Source: Citrobacter freundii
Lineage (GTDB): Bacteria > Bacteroidota > Bacteroidia > Chitinophagales > Chitinophagaceae
NCBI GenBank assembly: GCA_003243445.1
Contig: QFQQ01000068.1
Coordinates: 1-34,059 of the forward strand
Direction of reading: 5' to 3'
DNA: 34,059 nt
Shown: in pieces, positions 1 to 7,521 of the stretch
Position numbering within the stretch: the first letter of the stretch is position 1
Layout: each line of letters starts with the position of its first letter
Notes under the pieces: model-generated
What the model saw: only the letters and a program-made list of their open reading frames with translations
Database searches by the model: none
Told to the model about the DNA's origin: nothing
Made by a program: the position numbers and the translations under genes

Positions 1-51
1 TAAAAAGTAAAAAGTAAAAAGTAAAAAGTAAAAAGTAAAAAGTAAAAAGTA
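1..51. repeat. taaaaag heptamer tandem array (left window end)
   Basis: Seven perfect tandem copies of the 7-bp word taaaaag open the window. Together with the array at 97-136 they form an inverted pair around an AT-rich spacer (52-96) immediately 3' of dnaG. The same word fills the right end of the window (33983-34059), so the true copy number is unknown and the window ends probably reflect an assembly break in low-complexity sequence. Confidence 0.9.
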
Positions 52-96
52 ATTTATTTTAAAAATTTTTCTTGTTTTTACTTATATAGACGACCG

Positions 97-136
97 GTTT
101 TTTACTTTTTACTTTTGAATTTTGACTTTTTACTTT
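97..136. repeat. Inverted arm of the aaaaagt array, overlapping the dnaG stop
   Basis: Words of the form ttttact/ttttgac in the orientation opposite to the array at 1-51. The arm runs right up to the stop codon of dnaG: the final Lys codon and the stop lie inside the array word. A transcript of this region could fold into a long A/U hairpin and serve as a 3' end. That role is inferred from position only. Confidence 0.75.
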
Positions 137-2163
137 ATCACCACCGCCCCCATCTTCTTCGTAAGCTCCATTTCCATTTGTTTCAAATGCTCATGCGTCT
201 GATGCAGCATATACCGTTCTTCATCTGTATGCGGTTTTTCAAGATCTGCCTGGTTCTCCAGCAGCATGCGTTTGATCTTGCGTAGCTTTAAATACATAAT
301 GGCGGAGTCAACTTCTTCATTGGAGCGGTCTTCATCGATCTTTAAATATTTGTTGAGCTCTTCTTCGTTGTCTTTTTGGATAGCGCGCATAAAGGTTTCG
401 AAGCTTTGCTGGAAAAGGCTTTGCTGAAAGCCGCTGTTCTGGCTGAATTCACTTTTCCATCTTTCACTTTGATCATGGGGAAAATTGAGCAGGGAGACAG
501 CGAGTGCGCTGAGTTTTGTATCGGGGTGATAAATGAAAAAGCTTTTATTGGCTGATTGCGGATCAGACTGAAGCAGTTCTTTGAACACGCCGATCAGCCT
601 GACTACGTCTGCATTATCGATCAGTGATTCATCCGGAATTTCATCGAGAATGTATTCAGCGATGAGCCGCTGGTCATCCCATTTTTTAATACCATGTTCC
701 AGTAAAATGCGGGCTACCTCGCGCTCCTGTAATTCATCTTTGAACAACAGATTGAATGTAGCATCATCATAGTTGGTTGCTTCTGCCTGCCGCGCATTTT
801 CTTCATGCTGTTTTGCCTCCTCAAAGGGCAACTTGCGTTCCTGTGTGGCAATACGGTCGCGGATAAATTTATTGACCAGCGAATGCAAGCCAACCTCTTC
901 GATCTTGAGTATCTCTGCCGTCTGCTTGATATAATCCTGCTGCTTGGTAAAATCTTCCGCCTTGTTGATCTTTGAAATGGTCTCCGCCATTTTATTGACC
1001 ACTTCCGCTTTCTTTACCGAATCTCCTGCTGCATCTTTTAAAGCAACATCTAACTGAAAAAGGATAAAGTCCTTTCTATTTTGTTGTACAAATTGAGTGA
1101 AGCGGGATGCACCGACCTTGTTCACGTAACTATCAGGATCCTCTCCATCCGGTATCAATACAAGTTTTACGTTCAATCCTTCTTCCAATGCAAGGTCGAG
1201 ACCACGCAGGGCAGCTTTGATACCAGCGTTATCGCCATCATAAATGATCGTGAGGTTGTTGGTGTATTTTTTTATCAGCCTTAACTGATCCGGTGTTAAT
1301 GATGTACCACCAGATGCCACCACGTTCTCGATGCCCGCCTGGTGCAATGAGATCACATCTGTATAACCTTCTACAAGTAAGCATTCGTCAGCTTTATCAA
1401 TGGCCGTGCGCGCAAAATAAGAACCATAAAGGATCTTACTCTTGAAGTATATCTCATTCTCCGGCGTGTTGATGTACTTGGGCGCCTTATCATTTTTCTT
1501 CAGGATCCGCGCGCCAAAGCCGAGCACCTTACCGCTATGATTGTGTACGGGGAAGATCACGCGACCGCGATAGTTGTCCATCAGCTGATCATTCCTGTTA
1601 GCTACGAGGCCGGTTTTGACCAGTAATTCCGGGTTGTATTGTTTCGCCAGGGCCTCTTTGGTAAATGCGTCCCGCTGTTCAGGCGAGTATCCCAGCTGAA
1701 ACTTTTTGATGATCTCCTCCCGGAATCCCCGTTCTTTGAAATAGGCAAGACCGATATCCTGGCCTTCCTCACTGTTAAAAAGGCGGTCTGTAAAGAATTG
1801 CTGTGCAAATCCGTTGATAATAAATAAACTATCTGCAGTCAGGAACTGCTGGCGCTGTTCCTCGCTAACAAAAGTCTCTTCTATCTCAATACCATATCGC
1901 TTAGCCAGCCATTTCAATGCTTCCACATAGCTGTACTTCTCATGCTCCATCACAAAGCTGATCGTGTTCCCGCTTTTTCCGCAACCAAAGCATTTGTAGA
2001 TCTCTTTAGCCGGTGAAACGATAAAAGAAGGAGTTTTTTCATTATGAAAAGGACAGAGTCCCAAATAGTTAGAACCTCTCTTCTTCAGTTTCACAAATTC
2101 TCCCACTACGTCGAGGATGTCGATGCGGCCGAGGATCTGTTGTATGGTTTGTTGGGAGATCAT
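130..2163 (-). CDS. dnaG: DNA primase DnaG
   Basis: This enzyme makes the RNA primers for chromosomal replication and acts with the replicative helicase. The 677-aa protein has the full bacterial architecture. The N-terminal CHC2 zinc ribbon carries C37, H40, C58 and C61 (motifs CPFHNEKTPSF and CFGCGKSG). The catalytic core follows, with a TOPRIM domain showing LLVEGYTDV and the IIYDGDNAG metal-binding motif. The C-terminal part is long, charged and helical and probably binds DnaB; it is poorly conserved, as is usual. The start at 2163 gives the expected MISQQTIQQIL N-terminus. A TATATTTG box lies 7 nt upstream of the ATG, so the leader must be very short or absent. The 3' end merges into an aaaaagt array. 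Identification is secure. Confidence 0.97.
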   Translation of the reverse strand: MISQQTIQQILGRIDILDVVGEFVKLKKRGSNYLGLCPFHNEKTPSFIVSPAKEIYKCFGCGKSGNTISFVMEHEKYSYVEALKWLAKRYGIEIEETFVSEEQRQQFLTADSLFIINGFAQQFFTDRLFNSEEGQDIGLAYFKERGFREEIIKKFQLGYSPEQRDAFTKEALAKQYNPELLVKTGLVANRNDQLMDNYRGRVIFPVHNHSGKVLGFGARILKKNDKAPKYINTPENEIYFKSKILYGSYFARTAIDKADECLLVEGYTDVISLHQAGIENVVASGGTSLTPDQLRLIKKYTNNLTIIYDGDNAGIKAALRGLDLALEEGLNVKLVLIPDGEDPDSYVNKVGASRFTQFVQQNRKDFILFQLDVALKDAAGDSVKKAEVVNKMAETISKINKAEDFTKQQDYIKQTAEILKIEEVGLHSLVNKFIRDRIATQERKLPFEEAKQHEENARQAEATNYDDATFNLLFKDELQEREVARILLEHGIKKWDDQRLIAEYILDEIPDESLIDNADVVRLIGVFKELLQSDPQSANKSFFIYHPDTKLSALAVSLLNFPHDQSERWKSEFSQNSGFQQSLFQQSFETFMRAIQKDNEEELNKYLKIDEDRSNEEVDSAIMYLKLRKIKRMLLENQADLEKPHTDEERYMLHQTHEHLKQMEMELTKKMGAVVIK

Positions 2164-2469
2164 GGGTCTGCAAATATAGGAAGCAGCGGGGGATGTTTGT
2201 TAAATGTTGTTTGTCGGGTCGATGCCCGATGTTCGACTTTTAGTCCGGAACACTCAACATTTTATTGCTATACCAAAATATCAAGTTATTGAGAGATTTG
2301 TTTGTAAGAAGTCGATCATCGACCATCAAACATCGATCATCGGCCGGATGTGCAAAAAAGCTTACCCGATTATCTAAAAAAGAATCCTAACTTAGGAATA
2401 CCATCCAATACCCCAGGGAATATTACAGAGTTATTAAACCTCATTTATTTACTCTTAAAATTTAATTCC
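2164..2469. other. Intergenic region with short gatcgac-type words
   Basis: This spacer lies between divergent dnaG and the coiled-coil gene. It holds the dnaG promoter box and two short arrays of related 7-bp words: 2213-2238 (cgatgcc/cgatgtt type) and 2311-2345 (catcgac/catcaaa/catcgat type). They are weakly complementary to one another. The in-frame codons from 2350 to 2469 extend the next gene upstream but look like spacer rather than protein. Confidence 0.5.
2171..2178 (-). promoter_or_regulatory. Bacteroidota -7 box (TATATTTG) for dnaG
   Basis: On the minus strand the sequence TATATTTG matches the TAnnTTTG -7 consensus known from Bacteroidota. It ends 7 nt before the dnaG ATG. No clear TTG -33 element is seen at the right distance. 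Confidence 0.5.
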
Positions 2470-2853
2470 ATGGTTACGGTAGAATCAACCTCACAGCTTA
2501 TCGCAGAGTGCAACAATTGGAGAGATGCACTCCGCCAACACCGCGAAGAACTGACACAGGAAAGAAAAAATCTGGAAGACATTTGTTCGCGTGAACTCTC
2601 CAGGGATCAGTGCCAGGATGTAGAACATTTGTATAACCAGCTTCACATCCAGCTGATCAATATTCATGATCTGAAGCAGGCGATCAAATCACATGCAAAG
2701 ACGATCGATTATGAAATGAATGTTTTTAACGGGCAACTCCGCGAAGAAACATTACACCTGCATGAGATTTTACATGATCAGTTCCAATCACTTGATGTCA
2801 CCCTGCAGGAGTTGCAGATCGAGGTGAATCGTTTTGTAAGCGTTACCGTATAA
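2470..2853 (+). CDS. Hypothetical coiled-coil protein
   Basis: The family is not recognised. The 127-aa product is soluble and charged, with no signal peptide or membrane segment. From about residue 10 to 115 it is predicted by eye to be almost entirely helical with heptad spacing of Leu, Ile and His, which suggests a helical bundle or coiled coil. I chose the ATG at 2470 because the upstream in-frame extension (from 2350) reads through array-like spacer and adds an unconvincing 40 residues. A strong Rho-independent terminator follows 7 nt after the stop, so this looks like a single-gene transcript. It lies between dnaG and an EF-G paralog, and nothing in that context points to a function. 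Confidence 0.65.
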   Translation: MVTVESTSQLIAECNNWRDALRQHREELTQERKNLEDICSRELSRDQCQDVEHLYNQLHIQLINIHDLKQAIKSHAKTIDYEMNVFNGQLREETLHLHEILHDQFQSLDVTLQELQIEVNRFVSVTV

Positions 2854-2860
2854 TACCCGT

Positions 2861-2886
2861 ATCCTTCGTCAGAAGGATTTTTTTTG
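2861..2886 (+). terminator. Rho-independent terminator
   Basis: A perfect 7-bp stem (atccttc / gaaggat) with a gtca loop is followed by a run of eight T. It sits 7 nt after the stop of the coiled-coil gene. Confidence 0.85.
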
Positions 2887-3044
2887 TTGATCCGGAATAC
2901 AGGCATCGCTGCCTGAGCGGCTCTGTTTCTTTCTGCATTGATATAAGCAGCTGATATAAGAATTTTTGTCTGGCTTTACTACTGGCAGTTGTGTTTGCAA
3001 TAGGCCCGGTGCTGAACTTATTGCTTACCATTAAATGTATTGCT

Positions 3045-5180
3045 ATGCCAGAGTTTGATACCTCACATGTAAAAAATATTGTCTTGCTGGGCCATGCGGG
3101 TTCCGGTAAGACAACCTTAGCGGAGTGCATGCTCTATGAAGCAGGTATTATCAACCGCAAGGGTAATATCGCTGAAAAAAATACCGCAGGCGATTACCAC
3201 GAACTCGAACAGGAGCGTGGTAATTCTATTTTCAGCAAACTCCTTCACGTTAAATGGCGTGGTTACAAGATCAATATTATTGATACGCCGGGTTACGATG
3301 ATTTCTCCGGTGAAGTCATCGCGGCCTTGCGTGTGGCAGATACCGGCGTGATGCTGCTTAATGCTGTGATGGGTGTGGAGGTAAGCACGGATATCATCTG
3401 GGAATATACCGAGCGGTTCAAAACGCCGATGATATTCGCGGTGAATAAACTGGATGATGATAACGCTGATTTTGATAAAACAGTTCGCGAAGCAAAAGCG
3501 CATTTCGGGAATAAAGTGGTGATGGTACAATATCCGCGGCAAACAGGAGCTGGCTTTCATGAGATCGTTGATGTACTGCGGATGACGATGTACAAATTCA
3601 GAGATGCGGGTGGCAAACCGGAAAAACTTCCGATCCCAGATAATGAAAAGGAAAGAGCTGATATGTTGCACAAAGAGCTGGTGGAAGCTGTTGCCGGGAA
3701 TGATGAATCATTAATGGAAAAATATTTTGAACAGGGTGAACTGGATGAGGATGAGATGAAAAATGGTCTGAAGAAAGCCATGATCAATCATGATCTTTTT
3801 CCATTGTTCTGTTTATCCGCAGAACGGAATATGGGTAGCGGCAGGCTGATGGGCTTTATAGATAATGTATGCCCAAGTGCCAATGAAATGCCACCGCAGA
3901 TAACGCGGAAAGGCGAAGCCCTGCGTTGCGATGCAGGCGGCCCGCCTTGTATTTTTATTTATAAAACATTAAGTGAACCACATGTGGGTGAGCTTTCATT
4001 TTTTAAAGTTTATTCCGGTACGGTTAAATCGGGAATGGATCTTGAAAATGAAACGACAGGCATCACAGAAAAACTGACGCAGTTGTTTTTAGTGGAAGGA
4101 AACAAACGCACTGCAGTGAATGAACTGATAGCAGGTGATATTGGCGCCACATTGAAGTTAAAGAACACGCATGTCAATAACACGTTGCATGTAAAAGGCC
4201 GGAATTATGAACTGCCCCCGATAGAATTTCCTGCGCCGAACATGACGGTGGCTATTGAAACATTAAAGAAAGGCGAGGAGGAAAAGCTTTCACAAGCCCT
4301 GCATCAGTTGCGCGAAGAAGATCCGACCTTACTCGTGGAAGTTTCATCAGAATTGAAACAAACCCTGATCCATTGCCAGGGAGATATGCATCTGGCAGTT
4401 GCAAAATGGAAGATCGAACATAATCATCGGCTGGAAGTGAAATTTGTGAAGCCCCGCATTCCTTATAGGGAAACGATCCGGAGAGCGGCTGATGCAAGTT
4501 ACCGGCATAAGAAACAAAGCGGAGGTGCCGGTCAGTTCGGGGAAGTGTTCATGCGGATCGAACCCTGGTTTGAGGGCATGGCGGAGCCGGGGGATCTGAA
4601 TGTACGTGGTCGTGATAATTACAACCTGGATTGGGGTGGTCAGTTGGTATTTTACAATTGTATAGTTGGTGGTGCTATTGATGCACGTTTTCTTCCCTCA
4701 ATATTAAAGGGCGTGATGGAAAAAATGCAGAACGGTCCGTTGACAGGTTCTTATGCGAGAGACATACGTGTGTCTGTATATGATGGGAAAATGCATCCAG
4801 TTGACAGCAATGATATTTCTTTCAAAATTGCAGGGTTACAGGCATTCCGCCAGGCTTTCCAGCAGGCGGATCCGCAGATCCTGGAGCCGGTGTATGTAGT
4901 TGAAGTATTGTGTCCGGAAGAGTTGACAGGAGCGGTGATGGGCGATCTTCAAAGCCGCCGTGCCATTGTTGAAGGCATGGACAGCGAAAGAAACTTCCAG
5001 AAGATCACTGCAAAAGTGCCGCTTGCGGAAATGGAAGGTTATTCCTCATCTCTCCGTTCTATCACGCAGGGGCGCGCGAAGTTCAGCATGCGGTTCAGTT
5101 CATATGAGCCTGTGCCAATGGAATTGCAGAAAAGATTGATGGAGGAGTATAGCAGGAATTTGAAGGAAGAGTACGCGTAG
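3045..5180 (+). CDS. Elongation factor G-like translational GTPase (FusA paralog)
   Basis: The 711-aa protein has the EF-G fold order: G domain, domain II, and the domain III, IV and V region (for example the GGAGQFGEV segment of domain IV). The P loop is GHAGSGKT (residues 16-23) and the G4 motif is NKLD. Two catalytic features differ from canonical EF-G. Switch I reads ERGNSI instead of ERGITI. The G3 motif is DTPGYDDF, so the His of DTPGH is replaced by Tyr. These changes are typical of the EF-G-like paralog group (such as mycobacterial FusA2), some of which are reported to bind GTP with little ribosome-stimulated hydrolysis. It is therefore unlikely to be the main translocase. The start at 3045 is preferred because the peptide MPEFDTSHVKNI leads straight into the G domain; an earlier in-frame ATG at 2991 adds 18 unlikely residues. 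Confidence 0.9.
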   Translation: MPEFDTSHVKNIVLLGHAGSGKTTLAECMLYEAGIINRKGNIAEKNTAGDYHELEQERGNSIFSKLLHVKWRGYKINIIDTPGYDDFSGEVIAALRVADTGVMLLNAVMGVEVSTDIIWEYTERFKTPMIFAVNKLDDDNADFDKTVREAKAHFGNKVVMVQYPRQTGAGFHEIVDVLRMTMYKFRDAGGKPEKLPIPDNEKERADMLHKELVEAVAGNDESLMEKYFEQGELDEDEMKNGLKKAMINHDLFPLFCLSAERNMGSGRLMGFIDNVCPSANEMPPQITRKGEALRCDAGGPPCIFIYKTLSEPHVGELSFFKVYSGTVKSGMDLENETTGITEKLTQLFLVEGNKRTAVNELIAGDIGATLKLKNTHVNNTLHVKGRNYELPPIEFPAPNMTVAIETLKKGEEEKLSQALHQLREEDPTLLVEVSSELKQTLIHCQGDMHLAVAKWKIEHNHRLEVKFVKPRIPYRETIRRAADASYRHKKQSGGAGQFGEVFMRIEPWFEGMAEPGDLNVRGRDNYNLDWGGQLVFYNCIVGGAIDARFLPSILKGVMEKMQNGPLTGSYARDIRVSVYDGKMHPVDSNDISFKIAGLQAFRQAFQQADPQILEPVYVVEVLCPEELTGAVMGDLQSRRAIVEGMDSERNFQKITAKVPLAEMEGYSSSLRSITQGRAKFSMRFSSYEPVPMELQKRLMEEYSRNLKEEYA

Positions 5181-5550
5181 CCGGAGTTTCCTAAAGTTTC
5201 AAAGACTTTTTAGGCGTTGGAGCCTTTGAGATGCAAGCTTACGGCAAATCATGATCGCGCATTCCTCACCCACAATTAAAATTGTGGGCTAAACGATCAT
5301 CCTGAATTCGGGAAATTATCCAAAGCGTGTTGCGATGAAAATAATAGTCTGTTATTTTGAGGCGCAACTAGCCCACAATTTTAATTGTGGGTGAGGAATG
5401 CGCGATCTATTGGCCGTTCAAGGCCTCTTCCCTGTAGGCTATTGCTATAAATCCGCGAATTTTTAACAGGCGCTGAACCTCTCAAACTTCTCAAACCTTT
5501 GAAACTTCTGGAACCTTTGAAATCTTCCGGTAAACCTTCAAAACGTTACC
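5181..5550. repeat. Nested inverted-repeat region between convergent genes
   Basis: The spacer lies between the EF-G-like gene (+) and the methyltransferase (-). The outer arms are 9-bp-period words (about 5188-5230 and 5472-5542, of the types aagtttcaa and aacctctca). Inside lies a perfect 38-bp inverted repeat, 5253-5290 and 5370-5407, carrying the ATTCCTCACCC module. Each 38-bp arm also contains its own palindrome (cccacaattaaaattgtggg). The 79-nt loop shows no ORF. The region can fold into a large cruciform or RNA hairpin. Confidence 0.85.
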
Positions 5551-6087
5551 TCATTTCTTTGCCACCACTTCCATCACTGCGGAATACATCTTCGAACGCT
5601 GGTATATAGATGCGCGTTCTTTCAATCTTTTTACGTTGCTAAAGCCGGAAGTTCTGGCCCATTTTTCCAGGGAGATAAAGCTGACAGGAAAGGGTACCCA
5701 GCGGTTGGGCGAGTCTGTATCGTATTCAACGATCAGCAGGCGGCCCTGCGGTTTGAGCAGGAGGTGAAGAATAGAAGCGAAGGCATGCTGGTCTCTTACG
5801 TAGTGGAGCGCATTGGCCATTATGATGCCATCCAGTCCCGGAAGGGAAGGAGGCTTTGTGAAATCAGCCGCGATCGTCTCTATATTGGTTGACTGATATT
5901 GAGCCGGGATGAATTGAAGGTTATCGGCGTCCCTGTCGATTGCGTAAACTTTACTGTTGGCTGGCAGGAGGCTTGCAAGTGCAACGGTGAAGATTCCCTT
6001 ACCACAGCCCAGATCGGCCCACGTTTGCGGGATACTGCTTATCCAGCCTGCCGGTTCGAGCATGGTGATGGCTTCAGATGGTTGCAT
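5551..6087 (-). CDS. Class I SAM-dependent methyltransferase
   Basis: The 178-aa protein has SAM-binding motif I as ADLGCGKG (near residues 24-31), followed by VYAIDRDADNL (motif II, with the acidic residue that binds the ribose). Further along, DGIIMANALHYV and GRLLIVEYD match the later strands of a Rossmann-like methyltransferase fold. The substrate cannot be told. The protein is short, consisting of the catalytic fold only. Its ATG follows the stop of the SnoaL-like gene by about 2 nt, so the two are almost certainly co-transcribed. The 3' end abuts a 9-bp-period array. Confidence 0.85.
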   Translation of the reverse strand: MQPSEAITMLEPAGWISSIPQTWADLGCGKGIFTVALASLLPANSKVYAIDRDADNLQFIPAQYQSTNIETIAADFTKPPSLPGLDGIIMANALHYVRDQHAFASILHLLLKPQGRLLIVEYDTDSPNRWVPFPVSFISLEKWARTSGFSNVKRLKERASIYQRSKMYSAVMEVVAKK

Positions 6088-6089
6088 AG

Positions 6090-6419
6090 TTAATAATTTG
6101 CCTGACCGATCTCGAGGCGTTCGATCTTTCCTTCAGCATTCGCATGGAAACGGAAGTAGGTCTTGAAATCGCCCCACTGATCGGAATGAAATTGACCGTA
6201 TACATCCCAACCATCATTTTCAACTTTATCTATATGAGTGAATTTTTCCCTGCCAACGGCATTACGGGAAAACGCGTTGAAGTCAATTTTTCTTCCATCA
6301 TCAAAAAGCTGCGCATCTGCAGCAAATAAATTGAGCCATGTATGCAGGTCGCCGTCTTCAAGCGCCTCTATGGCAGCTCTTACGATTGGCTGATGAAGTT
6401 TATCCTTATTGACCGGCAT
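6090..6419 (-). CDS. SnoaL/NTF2-like nuclear transport factor 2 family protein
   Basis: This 109-aa soluble protein has the SnoaL-like pattern: an N-terminal helix (RAAIEALEDGDLHTWLNLF), then AADAQLFDDGRKIDF, and alternating strands ending GKIERLEIGQANY. Such alpha+beta cone folds occur in small isomerases, cyclases and ligand-binding proteins, and the exact role is open. It is the first gene of a two-gene unit with the methyltransferase downstream. A TATATTTA box (6450-6457, minus strand), one base off the Bacteroidota -7 consensus, lies about 30 nt upstream of the ATG. Confidence 0.75.
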   Translation of the reverse strand: MPVNKDKLHQPIVRAAIEALEDGDLHTWLNLFAADAQLFDDGRKIDFNAFSRNAVGREKFTHIDKVENDGWDVYGQFHSDQWGDFKTYFRFHANAEGKIERLEIGQANY

Positions 6420-6507
6420 TGGTAGTGGTTGAGTTGCGTGGTGTCTTTATAAATATAGACAATCCTTCATCAACAATCAATAGTCGTACCGGATAAAAAT
6501 GAAGTTT

Positions 6508-6619
6508 GTCCGGAAGTTTCAGCACTTCAGGGTTTAAATGTTTAAAAGTTTGAACGTTTCTTCAGGCTCACACAGCGTTATTACTGCGATCGGGTCCGAC
6601 CTTCAAACCTTCAAACTTC
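6508..6619. repeat. 9-bp-period inverted array after the subunit 3 gene
   Basis: The left arm (about 6508-6560) contains words such as gaagtttca and aagtttgaa. The right arm (about 6598-6619) contains ccttcaaac words in the opposite orientation and touches the stop codon of the gluconate dehydrogenase subunit 3 gene. The match between arms is imperfect. Confidence 0.6.
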
Positions 6620-7291
6620 CTACGCCGTTGGAGTAAAGCTCACACATTCTTTCAGTTCCTTCTCTGTGTAAGCAAGATCATATTGTTTTAGTACTTCTGC
6701 CGGGACACCATTCCATTTTCCGGGCTGATTACCTGCATAGCCAAGGTCTTTTACACCGATCTCGGATGTATAAAAACCGGTAATGGTCAGATTTCTCATC
6801 AATGAAAAGAATGCCACACCCTGTTTCATATCCGGTTTTGCCTTTTCCGGATAAGCGATTGCATCAACAAGCTCTATCTGCTGCTGTGGTGTGCAATCGA
6901 CAAATGATTTTTCAAAACGCTTGAAGCATTGCAGGTCCAGCCAGCGCAGGCCTCCTTTCATCGGGATCTTATGCTGCGGCATATCCTTTACGATAAACTC
7001 AATAAAGTCCGGCACCTTTGCGTCTGACGCACTTCCGCTCACCGCATCTTTCGGAATAATAATATCTCCCAGCACCGTAATGGTTTTCATCTCATGGTCC
7101 GTAAAGAACTTTTCTTCCGCCAGCAGTTTCTTTTCATACACCAGTTCATCAGGACTGCGATCCAGGTTGAACTTCGGCTCTGCCGTGGCTTCCACTTTTT
7201 TATCTTCTTCGCCAGGTTTGCAACCTGTAGCAAGCGCACCGCCGGCGAGGGCAGAGGTGGCGATGAGTTTTAGTGATTTTCTTCTGTCCAT
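6620..7291 (-). CDS. Gluconate 2-dehydrogenase subunit 3 family protein (Tat-exported lipoprotein)
   Basis: The 223-aa protein begins with a twin-arginine signal (DRRKSLKLI), a hydrophobic stretch and a lipobox (LATGC), so it is probably exported folded and lipid-anchored. The mature part (EKFFTDHEMKTITVLGDIIIP, then AKVPDFIEFIVKDMP) matches the small subunit family of membrane-bound FAD-dependent sugar and alcohol dehydrogenases. The GMC oxidoreductase upstream has no signal peptide of its own. In known heterotrimeric enzymes of this type the small subunit carries the flavoprotein through the Tat pore, and I infer the same here. No cytochrome c subunit is encoded nearby. A 226-nt spacer with cgcgaat repeats separates the two genes. 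Confidence 0.85.
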   Translation of the reverse strand: MDRRKSLKLIATSALAGGALATGCKPGEEDKKVEATAEPKFNLDRSPDELVYEKKLLAEEKFFTDHEMKTITVLGDIIIPKDAVSGSASDAKVPDFIEFIVKDMPQHKIPMKGGLRWLDLQCFKRFEKSFVDCTPQQQIELVDAIAYPEKAKPDMKQGVAFFSLMRNLTITGFYTSEIGVKDLGYAGNQPGKWNGVPAEVLKQYDLAYTEKELKECVSFTPTA

Positions 7292-7296
7292 ATACG

Positions 7297-7521
7297 CTAA
7301 TTATAGAACGCGAATTTCGCGAATTATAGTTTTTTAATTGGTGTTGCTTTTATATCCGGATCTTTATGTCTTCCGCAATTTTCTAACGGTGGCACGTTGA
7401 TGTCAGGTATTGCTTTACAAATCGATCGCAGTTAATTTAGTATCAGCAGTCTAAATATCTTTCAAACAGATCCTGTAATAGTTCACTAATTCGCGTAATC
7501 CGCGAATCAAATTCGCGTTAC
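7297..7521. repeat. cgcgaat-type inverted repeats between the GMC and subunit 3 genes
   Basis: Words built on aattcgcg/cgcgaat occur at 7297-7328 and again, inverted, at 7489-7521, where they overlap the stop of the GMC gene. The 160 nt between them show no ORF. This is another variant of the intergenic inverted-array design seen across the window. Confidence 0.6.

Noticed and set aside
2991..3044. 18-residue N-terminal extension of the EF-G-like protein
   Set aside because: The G domain starts naturally at the Met at 3045, and the extension resembles no EF-G.
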